Assembly (NCBI GenBank): GCA_905221615.1
Contig: CAJNDT010006199.1
Location: 124,001-188,000, forward strand
Origin: Symbiodinium sp. CCMP2592
Taxonomy: Eukaryota > Sar > Dinophyceae > Suessiales > Symbiodiniaceae
Length of the DNA: 64,000 nt
Direction of reading: 5' to 3'
The notes beneath the pieces were generated by a model that was not told the origin of the DNA, did no database searches, and was given only the letters and a program-made list of their open reading frames with translations. This document shows positions 1-12,199 of this stretch, in pieces; within the stretch, counting starts at the first letter, position 1, and each line of letters begins with the position of its first letter. The translations under genes were made by a program, and so were the position numbers.

Positions 1-2999
1 GCCCAACATGAAGATTTTGGTGATGACGGAGATGTCTACCAGAATGGTTGGTTGTGCCCTTGTCGCTTTTGGGTTGACGACTGCTGAATCTGCGGTGTTA
101 CTTCGGACTGACAGTGAAACAGCTGTCAGCGCGTTGATTTGCCGAGCGAATCTTGGGATTAGGATTGTGACTCAAAGAGCGCCACCGCAGGGACATGAAT
201 CCGTTGGCGGAGTTGAAGAGCAGTTCGGACGTTGAAAGAGCTGTTCAGCACGATCAGGCTTGATTTGCGAGCCCAAGGGTATGATCTGAAGCGCAGTCCG
301 CGCGCGTTTGAATTAGGTTTGATCTACTGTGCTGCAATGCACAATCATCATTCGGCTGCGTTTGATGGAAAGAAGTCTCCTCAGGAGTTGGTTTTGCAGA
401 GACCATTGACTGAGTGTGCATCCACGTTGATCGGGATGACGGTACTTGCTGAATTACCAGATAGTATGAAGAAGACTTCTTTATCGAGATTCGTGGAAGC
501 AGCTTACTTGTATCCAGAAGTTGGTGGCTTGACCCATGTGGTGAGTTCAATGGTGAATGGGACGCCACATCACTACCGGGCGAAGTCGATAAAGCATATC
601 ACTCCTCTGAAGGTTGGGGTTGAGCATTGTGGACATTTGCTCAAGGCCTATGATCCTAGCGATACATTGGCACCGCCCATCTTGAAAGAGTTGGATGATG
701 GGATACCTTCTGAAGTGGAGGGTGAAGTCGACAAAGCCTTCGAAGGAAAGGTGTCTCAAGGACCTACCACTGACATGAGTCAGGTAGGACCACCAGCAGC
801 TTGGGTACGAGAGCATGGAGGAACGCCTGGATGTCCAGCATGTGGTGAGAAGCGTGGAAAAGCCAATCACAATGCTGCTTGCAAACGGCGGTATGATAAG
901 TGGTTGAAAGACCAACGTGAGAGGTTGGTTGGTGAAGGGGAGCAAGGGTCGGTTGAAGGTGAACCTGGATCAGGATCGACCGCGGCTCCGAAGGTTTCTT
1001 CAGAAGCGAGAAGCTCTGAGGATGCGGGGGTGCCTCTTGCCAGTGCACCTTCGTTGAAGCGTCCAAAGACCAGTCATGAGAGTACAGGTTTGGAGGGCGA
1101 AGAGCCCTGTTCGAGGATCCGAGTATTCCTTATGAACAGATTCCGGACGAAGAGATGCCTCCGGGATATTTTGAGGATGAACAGCCTATGGAGATTGACA
1201 AGGGAGTGGCTGAAGAGGCTGCGCCCATGAGTGTTGAGCCTGAAAGCGTCTCAAGTGAGCCTAGTCGGGTTCCCAGGCTGTTGGAGTCACTTCATCCAAG
1301 ATTGGATGCCCCAGAAGGTTTTACCAGTGCCGGTGAGGAACTTGGTGCGCCGAAGCTGGCGAAAGTGGTGAATGCGGTTCTGATTGAGAAGAACACGGTG
1401 TTTCCGGAACAGGTGCAGATGTGTGGATCCAAAGTTTGGTTGGCGAAGATGAAGAGTGCGTTGTCTGAGCTAGATGGGTGTCCATTGGACGTCTCGTCAG
1501 CTATGGAGGGTCGACGTACTGAGCTTGGAAGCATGGATTCACATAAAGCAGGAAGGATTGTGTCTGCTGATGAGGCACATGCGTTTGCCAAGAAGCATGG
1601 GATCAGGATTATCCCTACCCGATGGGTGCTTGGACCCAAGGTTGTGAACGGGAAAGATGCAGTGCGCGCCCGGTGTGTGGTGCAGGATGTGGCTAAGGGT
1701 AGTACAGCTTCATCACTAGGTCTGAGTGCGACCATGCCGTCGTTGGAGGCCTTGCGAACTCTTTTGGCCATCGCAGCCAAAGATTCGATGAGATGTGAGT
1801 TCAAGGTCTGATTATTACGCCCCGGCGTATATGATTCTTGATCAAGCAATGAACGGACTGAGAGTCGCCGCGAAGGCTTGGAACCTGAAGTTGGCGAATG
1901 TGGTGAAGAAGGTTGGGTTGAATCAGTGCCCTACTGAGCCATCGGTTTTTGAAGGAACCGTGAAAGGAAAACGGTTTCTCATGCTCTGTTATGTGGACGA
2001 TTTGATCTTGTGTGGAAGCTCAGATGCCATTAAGTTGGTCACGGATACTTTGAACCGCGAGCTCAAGATCAAGGAAACGGGTCGCATCACTCCGACTGGA
2101 GGAAGCATTGTGTTCTTGGGAAGAGAGATTGAGAGGCATGGTGAACATCTTAGGATGAGAGTTCCATCGAAATACATGGAAGGTTTGTTCGAGACAGACT
2201 TTTGCAAGGACCTGAAGGCGTTGAGTAGTCCTCCTGATCTTGTGAAGATCGTTGAAAAGGGTCGCGCTGATCCTAAAAAGGATAGCTTGTTGACGGAGGC
2301 TGCTGCGATGCGCTATCGAGCAGTTCTTGGAAGGATTGCTTGGTGGGGCCAGTCTCGCCCAGACTTGGCTCGTTGGATGTCTATTCTTTCCCAAGGTCAG
2401 TCGAAGCCTACAGCGTGTTTTGAGCATGCTTTGAGGCAAGTGATTCGTTTCTTGAAAAGCCAGTATCTTTGTTGGCATTATTATGGTCCTGGGAGTGAGG
2501 TCCCAGACGGAGGATCTGCCACGCTTGATGTGTATGCGGATGCAAGTTGGGCACCGCAAGCGTCTCTGGGAAGGAGATCAGTGTCAGGAATCGCCATCTT
2601 TTACCGCGGGTGTTTGATCAAAGGAATTTCAAGGGTTCAAGGATGTGTATCCCTCAGCTCGTGTGAGGCTGAACTTAGTGCGATTTTGACCGCTGTGCAA
2701 GAAAGTGAGGGATTGGCAACTCTGATTGGACAGTTGGCTGGGTCCAAGGTTGAGATTAGGTTGCATACTGATAGTTCGTCGGCAAGGGCTGTGTTGCTGA
2801 ATCGGGGTCTGAGTCGAAGAGTTCGACACTTGGACATTGCTGTATGTTATCTTCAGGAGAGGATCCAAGAAGCTCAGACGCTCAAGGTCCTCTGGTGTCC
2901 TACATCAGCTATGGCTATGGTGGCTGATATCATGACGAAGTGTTTGAGTTGGGAAGTTTTCTTGAGACACCAACAAGCTTTAGGGATTTTTGAAGATGA

Positions 3000-4728
3000 A
3001 AATGTGCAGCAAGTTTGGAGGATTTGCGGAATTCGGTTTACGCGCAGCAACTCTGGTTCAAGCACCACAGAAGCCAGCCCCTCTGCTGAAGTCGTACCTT
3101 TGTTGAAGGACGACATGACGGATTCTCAGGCGGATACCCCGAGGGGATCCATGGAGGCACCGTACTGGTGCAAGCAGTGCAAATGGCTTTTTAAGAACAA
3201 CCATTCCCACGGACTGGGATGGACTGATGAGTACAAGCCCCTGTGCGAGAAGTGCAACGGTGAGATAAGTGTTTGGGGGTCCAATGCCTCCCACGCCTTT
3301 CATCTCCGAGAGGGAGAGAAGGAAAAGCGGTTTGCGAAAGGCAACAAAGGGGAAGGAAAATCCTCCCAGTGGGTGCAAGGCGATGGTGGAAAAGGTGATG
3401 GCGCCAATCAGGGTGAGAGCCCGATGGCGAAGGCTGTGCCAAGGCCTGATGGACCACCAAGCGTTGTGACGCTGTTTCCGGAGCTCAATGGGAGTGAGGT
3501 GCCAGCTTGGTACACAGAGCTCTGGGGGAAGATGGGAGTTCGAGGTGCCCCTCTGGACCAGATGGATCTCCAACCTTTGGTGGAATCCTTGTCGGGTGAG
3601 GATGTGGAGTTTTACAAGAAGAGCTTTGAGAAGCTCAGCCACCCGAACTTTGATGTTTATGAACATGGGGTGCCGATGCCTGGCATAGTGATGGCCGTCC
3701 TGGATATGAGATCTCAGTACGGTGGAAAGTCGGTCATCTGGGAGACTGCCATGAATGGAGGTTGCATCTACGTTGAAATGAGCCCTGGGTTGAGTGGTTT
3801 GGCAGTGCTCATGTTTGTGCAGTACCTGAAGAGGAAAGGGTTCTTGGTGCTTATCCTTTTGAGTGGGCACCAGGACCAAGGGATATTGCGCATGTTGGAT
3901 CTGCTTTACACACTGCCCATTTTGGGAGTGGAGAGATGCACGAAGGATGATCTGGAGACCACTTCCCATCCTCCCTGGGTGTGCCGGTGGAAAGAGCATG
4001 CTCAGAAAGGCAACGTGGTGTTTGCGACTATGTTGCCCAAGGTGTATTGGATGTCTGACTTGACATGCCAAACCATTAAGGTTTTCGACCCGAAGATGAA
4101 AGATCTCGGGAAGCCGTTGCCTTTGTGGGCCTACTTTGCCTACACCAACAACGATGTGGTGAAGGAAAGCTTGAGTGTGGATTGCGATCACATGGCGGTG
4201 AAGCTTCCAACTGGGGTGCTTGAGAGCATCCGTGAGCCTGTGATTTGGCAGTGTGACTGCGCGTGGCATGTTGCCTCGGACTACGCCAGCCGGTTCAATA
4301 CGAACCTCCCGTGCATCCTGTGGGAGCACATCTGGAAGTTTTTGGGTGGGAACACTCAGAAGCTGGTGGATGTTGAGCTCAGTGTGGAGCAAGCCGTGTT
4401 GGCGGCTGTTGCTGCTCACGACTTGGAGGTTGAAGCTGAGAAGAAGAGAAAGAGGCGAGCGGAACTGGATGCAGCTGAGGAGGAAGCTGCAAAGAAGGCC
4501 AGGTTGGAGCAACCATCTCCAAGTTCCCCGCCTGCTTCTCCGGTGTTTGATGGTGCGATGATCGCACAGATCGCTGAGATGGTGAATGCTCAGCAGGATC
4601 ATCAGATGGGCCAAAGGGTTGCTGAGTTGGAGCAGATGAAGGATGCAGCAAAGGATCGCCGATCCCAGGTGGTTGAAAAGGCCTCTGAGAAGGCTGATGA
4701 GGCAAGGGGTGCAGCTGACCCGAAGTGA
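3000..4728 (+). CDS. Extension domain after RNase H in the copia polyprotein (part of element)
   Basis: The frame that carries RT and RNase H stays open for about 575 more residues beyond the usual end of a copia polyprotein. The extension starts with a candidate zinc ribbon (CKQC, then CEKC about 25 residues later). A globular-looking middle follows, rich in Trp and Cys (for example WYTELWGKMG, IWQCDCAWHV). It ends in a highly charged, helical tail rich in Glu, Lys, Arg and Ala that looks like a coiled coil with basic patches (KKRKRR). I do not recognise the middle domain. Possible roles are nucleic-acid binding or an accessory or envelope-unrelated factor, but none is shown by the sequence. 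The stop is at about 4726-4728. Confidence 0.6.
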
Positions 4729-5760
4729 GGTGCTTGATGACCTCGTTTGGGTGGTGTAGCTGCCTGTAGTTTAGATGCGCCATGGCTTCCGCGCCGCCAT
4801 GGCCCGACTCCTTTTGTGCGAGCCCTTTGCAATCAGTGCATGTGTTTTTGCTGGAAGGCCTATCTCAGGCCCTGAAGCCCTTCTTTTCTGGAACAGCTGG
4901 GATACCGTCTGGAACAGTTGTCACGCGACACTGGTACTGGAAGTTTTCTGCAGAAGCTACTCGACGCCTCTGGTGAAGAGTGGAAACTAGCTGGACAGTC
5001 TTCGAGGTCCCTTCGGACCCCACTTTGAGTCAGGTGACCTGGCGGTTTTTCTGCCCTGACATGGTGAGCTGAGACGAGGTCGTGAAGAGGAACTGAGTGT
5101 TTCTGAACGGCCCGCTTTAATTAGTTTGCCACGTGTTTGTCACCAAGAACTCTTGGTCTCTTGTTAGTCCAAGACAGTCCTGTGCGAATGGTACAGGTTT
5201 GCAAGCCTCTTTGAGCAAAGATCGGCTGTGTGTGTTTGTTTTGTGTTTGTGTGGTGAGTACGCACCAAGGGAATGTGGCCTGGGCATCCCCCTAGTGCTG
5301 AAGTGCCATCGTTGGTGCTTTGTTGCCTACTGCGAAGATCTTTCAGGAAGCCCTGAGCAAAATGCGGGGGGTGTAAGATCATGAGTGCTAGCCGCTTGTG
5401 AAAAGTACTTCGTCTAGTGATGAGTTGTTTTGCTTCGGGAACGGTTTCAAGGTTTGGATGGGAATCTTGATGATCCCACGATTTGGGAAACCTTCCGGGT
5501 ACATTTGAGAATCTTCGATCTCAAAGTGTACCTTTGTTGTTTGAGAGGACTCCTTGATGGATCCTCTGTGGTATGTTTGTATCCCACAAGATTTACTCCG
5601 TAAATCTCTGTGTGGTTAGAGCCCAATACGCTAATTCGTTTGTTTGAATTCGTTTCCACACTTAGGTGTGAACTCCGACGCACTCCGTGAACGTTTGGCT
5701 CAAGCTGAGTGAAAAAGACTTGCAGCTGTCCGCTGTGCCCGTAGTGACTTGTTTCCAAGG
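4729..5760 (+). repeat. 3' untranslated region and LTR-like sequence of the copia element
   Basis: No coding sequence. Around 5500-5525 there is a short inverted repeat (TTTGAGA ... TCTCAAA) and flanking sequence that recurs on the minus strand at 34,561-34,600, where another copia fragment lies. That makes this stretch the likely LTR. The exact LTR ends cannot be fixed without the 5' copy. Confidence 0.55.
5684..5704 (+). other. Spliced-leader-like relic (DinoSL-like)
   Basis: The 21 bases begin TCCGT and end TTTGGCTCAAG. These are the first five and last eleven bases of the conserved dinoflagellate spliced leader, with a diverged, one-base-shorter middle. Such relics are known where trans-spliced mRNAs were copied back into the genome. 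No recognisable gene follows directly, so chance resemblance remains possible. Confidence 0.4.
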
Positions 5761-5990
5761 GAAAAGGTCTAGGAGGGACTTAAGTTTTTCACGCGCAGCA
5801 GCATGGAGCGTTGTGTTCGGCTCTGAGAAGCGGCGGGCGGCAGCCGATGAGAAGAAATCTTGAACGTCGGTGCTCCTTGCTTTGCACAAAGGATCAGCGG
5901 TACATGAAGCCGTGCGCCTGGATGGGGCTGCATCCACCATTTAAACAGCCTGACAGGCGGCGCGACCTGTGTGGAGGAGGTTGTCCGCCC

Positions 5991-6045
5991 AACCATTGAA
6001 AGGGAGCCGGGCACAGCCAGCTTCATGATAGACTGCGCTGAATGT
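5991..6045 (+). repeat. Dispersed repeat, copy 1
   Basis: Contains CAACCATTGAAAGG followed by a 30-base block at 6016-6045 that is identical to 6840-6869. The two blocks lie closer together here than in the second copy. Confidence 0.75.
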
Positions 6046-6536
6046 GCGTTGGTCCAATTTTGGGTCCGCAGATCGTCTCTGAAGCCGGAAACCGCACCAC
6101 GGGAAGCAAATCTGGTCGCAAGGATGAGAACGAAGCAGCCCGACAAGTAGTTTGAAGGATTGGTGCCGACATTTTGGTTCAAAATACGGAGTCCGTGGCT
6201 TCAAAACTCGGCCCGCGGCACGGCCCGTAAACTGGTGACTTTGCTGCCCGGAAAAGGGTCCCAGAAGCGAAGCCGGAAGTCAGATGTTTCGCTTGCCAAT
6301 CCAATGCCCTATGGCTTGCCCAACCGTTCTGGACCAAAGCTTGCACGAGCTTGCTGCGACATAGCCTTCATTGCAGAATTTGTCCTTCTCCCAGACAGAC
6401 AGAGGGGCATGTAAGCTGATTGCATTGTTGTAATACTTTGGAGGGACGCTATGTTGAAGCCAGAAGCAAGAGCATTTTCTGGACCCAAACTCGCGTCCTC
6501 AAAAACCACCAGCCTTGCGCGAGTTACGACACGTTT

Positions 6537-6672
6537 GGTGGGACCTGGTAGGTCCGAGCTCCTCTAATGGTGGGACCCAATCGGGTTCCGTGGGACCGGT
6601 GGGTCCCAGCTCTTCTCTACATGGGATCCAAACCGCATGGGTCCCAGCCCTTCTGTACGTGGGACCCCACAC
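6537..6672 (+). repeat. Irregular GGGACC/GGTCCC repeat cluster
   Basis: At least seven GGGACC, GGTCC or GGGTCCC words occur in about 135 bases, with variable spacers containing AGCTC and CTTCT. The self-complementary words could pair in several ways. No function is evident. Confidence 0.6.
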
Positions 6673-6746
6673 TCCGTTTGTTTTACAATGCTTATTAGGG
6701 TGAGAGGAGGCGCTCTGTAGCAGGTGCGCGTCCAGCCGGTGTGTGC

Positions 6747-6869
6747 AACCATTGAAAGGCGGGCACAACCAACCGACCGTTAAGCAGCTTTTTGTCAGGG
6801 TTTTCGGCCCTGTTTGCAGGCCCAGATTCCGGACACCAAGCCAGCTTCATGATAGACTGCGCTGAATGT
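6747..6869 (+). repeat. Dispersed repeat, copy 2
   Basis: Has the same CAACCATTGAAAGG block and the same 30-base block (6840-6869) as copy 1. Here they are separated by roughly 75 bases that are absent from copy 1. Confidence 0.75.
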
Positions 6870-8527
6870 ACAGCGCAATTTTTTGCTGTCATTCATTTTA
6901 TAACTTGCAAAAACTAACCAAGCGTTTTCGTGCAGCTTTTTCTTTGTCAAGGAAAGTATCCATCAAAGCCATGGTCGGAAAAAAGTGTGAAGAAGCGCTG
7001 CTTGAAGGCTTTTCAAGAGCTTCAGGGCAGCTTTAATTTCAAGCCTTCCAGCCCGTTTTTTGCCTAGAAAGTCCAGGTCGAGAGTCTTCAAGAAGCTTAA
7101 AAGAGGTGAACAGCTTCCACAAAGCACAATTGCCAGAACATGTGGTATCGCAGCAATTCTTGCTCGGATTGCCAATTCTGATTTTGCTGGTTTCTCCTTG
7201 ATTTTGTTTTTTCAAGCACTTTTTGATATTCTGAGGCTGGTGGAGACTGTCGCAGCTCTTCAAGGGCTGCGAAGCCATTCAAACTTCCGTGACCTTCGTT
7301 TCAAGGCACTGAATGTCACAGGCGCAGCAGTGCAGGAAGTCGAGTGAGCAACATGAGTGATGTTTACAATGGCTCATTTTCAGCATTTCAGCTCGCAGAC
7401 GCAGACTTAGATGCTGTCACTGTCCTCTTGCAGTCATTATATCATGTTCAGTTATGTTGTATTTTCAGATTCTGCCACGTATTTGTGCTTGTGTTCACAA
7501 GATGAGCAAGAAGTGAAACGTGTGTGGTGCTTCACTCGTATTCCCACAAATCGCTTGAATTGTTTTTTCTTGGATTTCTCAGACGATCACTTTTTTTGAA
7601 GGGCTCGAAAACACAATTCAGCTTCGCCAAGTCCATGGTTGCTGAGCATGAAGGCTTTTCGGTGTGGATGGATCTTGTTTCCACAAACAAACACACACAA
7701 GATGGTTTTTCGTGTGGTTTTCGTGAAGAAACAAAAGTGGAAAGGCAAGCAAGTCGAAAACACTTTCTTAATTTCATTCTTCATTTCCAGTTCTCAAAAA
7801 ACTGTTAACTGTTTATGAATTGCATCGAAGCACGAAAAGAGGCAAAACTCAAGAAGGAAAATTTTCCAGTTAAGCTCTCGTGGCTCCTCGAAATTTTTCT
7901 CAAATGTGTCTGGCACATGCAGTGCTGGTGCCATGCGACTTGGCCTCAACCTCCACGGGTGAGGCCGTTTTGAGCGTTTGAGCAAAAAAGACTGCGGGCT
8001 ATGATGAGCTAGAGCGACTGGCGTTGGGTGCAATGCAAAACTTGTCGTCGCTTGGAAAGCTGAGAAAAGGAATGCGATCAGGGTCCAACCGGTCCGACCG
8101 AGACCTGAAATGCCGTGAATGCCTGGTCCTTGTCGCCAATGCGGTGCTCGAAGACGATGTTCCTGACAGGACGAGAAGCAGGGAGGCAAAGCAGAACTAA
8201 GAATGCCGAGATCCTGCAGGTGAAAGGGAAAATTCAGTCTGCTATGTGGCAATGCATTGCAGTGGCGACCTGCAGGATTGTGTCAGACTTTCAGAAAAGT
8301 CATTCGGATAGAAGTTTGCTGGGTTAGAGCAGAAAGATGTAATGCGTGTGGCGGAAATCAGAATTGTAAGATTGGAGTTGGCGAACCTGGGTGTAATGAA
8401 ATATTATCACTTTGGGTAGGATCGGAAGTCACATTGGAGCACAAGCGTGCAAGTGTTGTTCCACGACTCGATGATTGTGCCCGTGCACAACATTAATGTC
8501 ATCATTCGATCATCATTCTGCATTGCT

Positions 8528-8587
8528 ACATGTGCGAGAGCTTCAAGTCAGGTCCCAACATGTGCGAGAGCTTCAAGTCAGGTCCCA
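8528..8587 (+). repeat. 30-bp tandem duplication
   Basis: Two identical adjacent 30-base units beginning ACATGTGCGAGAGC. Confidence 0.95.
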
Positions 8588-9485
8588 ACTTGGACCAGCT
8601 CCCCCAGCTCCCTCATATAGCTCAAACAGACGTAAGCCTCAACAGGCTTGGTCAGAGTTCACGCTACATGACGCTTTCAAATCTTGATTTCAACATGGCG
8701 CTTGGCTGACCCGTAACCGGTCACCGGTCATATACTTTTCGAGTCCTGGGCGGCTGAACGTTCTTGACCAATATGAGCAGTGCATTCAATTGTCCATTCA
8801 GTTCAGCAGTAAACAGCTTCAACAGCCTCGGTTGATGTGTCCATCGGTGGCTGCTGCTCTTTCGAGGACTGTTTTCGTCTGTGTGTGTGTCAGAGAGCCA
8901 CAGACCATGTTGCAGGATGTGCCGCATTCATGCTACGACGATCTGAAAGTTATCTTTGTGTCGCTACAGCTACCAGATCACTGGTAAGATTGTGTCTCGT
9001 GGAAATGCCAAAGTCAGATCTGTGAGCTGTGTCCCGGTTTCCTGGTGGCCATTTGCAGGAGCATTCCTCTTCTTCGTTGGTGCGGATCTCTTTCACGAGG
9101 CGGGCCTGTAGTCTGCATCGAGAAGCATTAAATTACGGAGTTTGCAGTTTGATCCACCAGTGCTTCACTTCACTGCTTCGAGCCACAAACTGTTCAGCTG
9201 CATGCTGCATGAGTGGTGCGACTCAACATGATCGTTCCTCAGGTGCTGGGTGCAGAATCCAGCAGTGTTGCAGGCCTTTGCAGGCTGGGGCAGGGGCTTT
9301 AAGAGGTTGGAAAGCTTCGTGTGTTTTTCTCCATTCACCATTCACGATACTTGAGCAGCTTCCCTGTGACAGCCATGTCGATTCGACCCTTTGACCCTTT
9401 GATGCAGTGGATGCAGTGCACAGCCAGCATGCTTTTTAGTTATTCTGCAGCCTCAGCCTAAGCTAGGAAGGGCTCATTGCTGGCC

Positions 9486-9547
9486 AGCTGAAGTGTTATG
9501 AGGTCGGAGTGCAATTAGCTGAAGTGTTATGAGGTCGGAGTGCAATT
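9486..9547 (+). repeat. 31-bp tandem duplication
   Basis: Two identical adjacent 31-base units beginning AGCTGAAGTGTTATG. The lack of differences implies a recent duplication. Confidence 0.95.
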
Positions 9548-9628
9548 AGCAAGCGAGGAACATAGCCCGATTACATGTTGCCTTGGGATTGCCGCCCTGT
9601 GACGTTGACTCCTTGTTGACTTTGCGCC

Positions 9629-11239
9629 GTGGGGGCCTGGATTCTGCCGTTTCTGCTCTGGAAACCGGAGATGAAGCGTGGAAAATCAGCCATCTTTACA
9701 GGAGGCGGCGGTGATGGTGACAACAGTGCCACTGCTGCCCCTGTATCTAAAGTCGTGAAGCAGCACAACATTCAGGACTCCGATGAAACACTCCCCGGTC
9801 CTTCATGTCTGCGCGAAGCATTCAAGTGGCCCATGAACATGGTTGCCAGCATCATCCAGGATGATGATCGGAAAAACGGTTGATGGATTCAGCATTGCAC
9901 TGCACATGGTCAATGACGTCGAACTACTCTGGCCTCTGCACAGAGGAATGTGCTTTCCGAGCGGCCCAGTCCGGATTTCGAGTGCATGCAGAGCAGCTAG
10001 GGCTGCATGATGAAAATGACGAGAGGGCGGAGGTGCTGGCCATCGAATTCAACAGTGCTTGTGATGCGGATGGCATTTACCAGGGCTTGGCTTTGGCGGT
10101 TCCTGCTGCAAGACAGCCGGAGCATTTCTTCCAGATGTTGGATGATTGTCTGGTAGATGAGGTGCAGCAGCACTTGAATGCAATGGAGGAATCTTTGCCA
10201 TCGCTTAAAAATCTGGGCAAGGAGAAGGAAGTTCGAGCAGAGAAGCTTGAACAGCGTATTGACAGCTATGAAGCCATGGGACAGTATCTGCTGCAGAAGT
10301 GTTCAGAGCCTGGAAGCATAATCAGGCCAGAATGCTTCTGTGTGTAGCACCTGCAGAAATTCAAGTTGAGTGCATCCCGTGCTCAAGCTGAGGCTGCTCA
10401 GTCATCTTTAGGAGCAGATGCAGCATCCACCCCCGCCAGGGGCCACTCCATGGAAGTGGCAGGCCTGACATGTGTTGCCTTTTCCTCCTACGGGAAGCAC
10501 GAGGGGCTTGGCCATGAGTCCATGCGACCTTTCTACACATGGTGTGTCCTCATGAGAACTCGCCAGCCGGTGCTTTTGATCATGGAGTCCACGTCTGCAT
10601 TTCCGAAGGATAAAGTGCGGATGTTTCTGGAAGACTTATATCATTTGGAGTCCTTGGATCATCCGGGCCCGTGTTTGCACGGATGGCCCATCCGAAGGCC
10701 CAGAATGTATTGTTTGGCTTTCCTACGTTCGCAGGTGACCTTTGTGGGGAGTGCAGTTGAATATACAGATTTGTTCAAGAGGACCGTAGAGATGGACGGG
10801 AAGGCGTTTTTTTGCTTTCCTGACGACCATGCTGAGGTTGTTCAGGAGCTTCAGCTGCTTTGCAAAAGGCGAGGATTCCAGATGACCGATGAGATGAAAC
10901 ATGAGCCCTGGGACCACCTCTACCCCGCCAATCAGCAGCACATCTTGCGACAACATCGAGCTGCAATGGAGAAGAAACAGAGCGAAGGGGGTGGCAGGCA
11001 AGCTTACGTATTGGACCTGGATGAGAACTTTGGCTTCGCGCAGGCAGGGCCATGGTGTCCTTGCATCATTCGACATGGAACGATCCATAGTCTGCAGAAG
11101 GGCAGGCGTGCTTGCTTGGCCGAGCTTTTTGCCGCCCAAGGATTTCCAACAGATCCCTACTTTGAAGCATGTTACAGCCCTGCATTCTTGCAAAAGGTTG
11201 AGGCATCCGTTGCTGAGGCTGACCCGAGATGGTCTAGAT
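9629..11239 (+). pseudogene. C5-cytosine DNA methyltransferase-like pseudogene, left part
   Basis: Reads as a cytosine-5 DNA methyltransferase that would transfer a methyl group from S-adenosylmethionine to DNA cytosine. Visible motifs: a motif I-like SGLCTEECAFRAA (about 9915-9955); a motif IV-like GLTCVAFSSYGKHEGL (about 10,465-10,515), aligned with the family's PCxxxS loop; a motif VI-like MESTSAF (about 10,580); a motif VIII-like RPRMYCLAF (about 10,690); and RACLAELFAAQGFP (about 11,108-11,150), matching the conserved stretch before motif X. One in-frame TAG near 10,345 interrupts the frame. At 11,239 the sequence is cut by the retroelement at 11,240-20,499, and motif X lies on the far side. 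No introns are evident, so it may be a processed copy. Dinoflagellates are known to carry methyltransferases inside retrotransposons, so an element origin is an alternative. Confidence 0.75.
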
Positions 11240-11543
11240 CGTTTCTCTGGTCTCCTTGCAGTTTAAGTTATCCTCAGATATGAGAGGAATCGAAGATATA
11301 TAAAAGTATATGGGAAAATTTTTCAATCTCCAATCACAGGAATAATCAGTCCAGCAATCAATATCATATTGCAAAAGAGGAAAGGCTTCACTCGGACAGG
11401 ACTTCTTTTTGTTCTCCGTTGCAACGGGGGTTCTGCTACCGGGTTGATGGCGAGAGAGGGCGAGCACAACCCCTCGAAGTAAGGCAAGAGCAGCCGAACA
11501 AACAAACGGCAAATGCAGCCGAACAGAGCAACCATCTTCCCCC
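11240..11543 (-). repeat. Split direct repeat B2 (3' end of YR element)
   Basis: Near-identical to 11,868-12,170, with one extra G in a G run near 11,313. It forms the downstream end of the element in its own orientation. Confidence 0.93.
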
Positions 11544-11588
11544 AGTCTCACAAAAACCGTATTGAAACTATGTCGGGCGGGTGGGTGG

Positions 11589-11868
11589 TCGAAAAATTTT
11601 GGCAATCTCAGCCTTGAGCACGCCGCCGGGTGACATGATTCAAAATCGCACAAGTATCTACCGAATCATCATGCAGGAAATCGTGATGCAAAATACAGCA
11701 TCAAAAAGGCGATGCTAAAAACAGCATCATCGCATGACAACGGAATCTGTTAAAGATCTCGAAAGTTAAAACATTGGTTTAAACAATGATGTTTGAAAAC
11801 TGCAAGTGCGCTTCGCCTTTGGCTTCGCTAGACCAGGATAAACATAACTGCGCTCCGCTCCGTGGGAC
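11589..11868 (-). repeat. Split direct repeat A2
   Basis: Near-identical to 20,219-20,499, one base shorter near 11,720. It abuts B1 directly at base 11,868. Confidence 0.93.
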
Positions 11869-12170
11869 GTTTCTCTGGTCTCCTTGCAGTTTAAGTTATC
11901 CTCAGATATGAGAGGAATCGAAGATATATAAAAGTATATGGAAAATTTTTCAATCTCCAATCACAGGAATAATCAGTCCAGCAATCAATATCATATTGCA
12001 AAAGAGGAAAGGCTTCACTCGGACAGGACTTCTTTTTGTTCTCCGTTGCAACGGGGGTTCTGCTACCGGGTTGATGGCGAGAGAGGGCGAGCACAACCCC
12101 TCGAAGTAAGGCAAGAGCAGCCGAACAAACAAACGGCAAATGCAGCCGAACAGAGCAACCATCTTCCCCC
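11868..12170 (-). repeat. Split direct repeat B1
   Basis: Near-identical to B2 (11,240-11,543). Its inner end lies about 30 bases from the stop of the RT/RNase H frame. Confidence 0.93.
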
Positions 12171-12199
12171 GGCCCCGCGATCGGAGGATGCATCGAAAC

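Larger units (their letters stand above)
1..5760 (+). mobile_element. Ty1/copia LTR retrotransposon, 3' part, broken
   Basis: Old copia element whose 5' end lies outside the window. Parts in order: an integrase-core-like stretch (about 8-450), a Cys/His cluster starting CPACG near 835-900, reverse transcriptase (about 1590-2400, with the YVDD active-site box near 1990), RNase H (about 2515-2965, with the motif DVYADASW and a HTDSSSARA box), a long extra domain (about 3000-4725) and an LTR-like tail. The order integrase before RT is diagnostic of copia. The copy is broken, with roughly two or three breaks before the RT, while the RT-RNase H-extension part is open. The 3' end is approximate because the partner LTR is not in the window. 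A segment around 5450-5535 resembles the minus strand of 34,561-34,600, which supports LTR identity. Confidence 0.88.
5761..9628. other. Non-coding or unrecognised sequence
   Basis: About 3.9 kb with only short open frames, none with a recognisable domain. It holds dispersed and tandem repeats (listed separately). I see no RNA gene. Undetected small exons cannot be excluded, because introns here use relaxed donors. Confidence 0.5.

Noticed and set aside
3058-4614. Long minus-strand open frame (518 residues) opposite the copia extension
   Set aside because: It is the antisense of a longer plus-strand frame with clear RT/RNase H upstream. Its His/Leu/Pro-rich composition is typical of a shadow frame.
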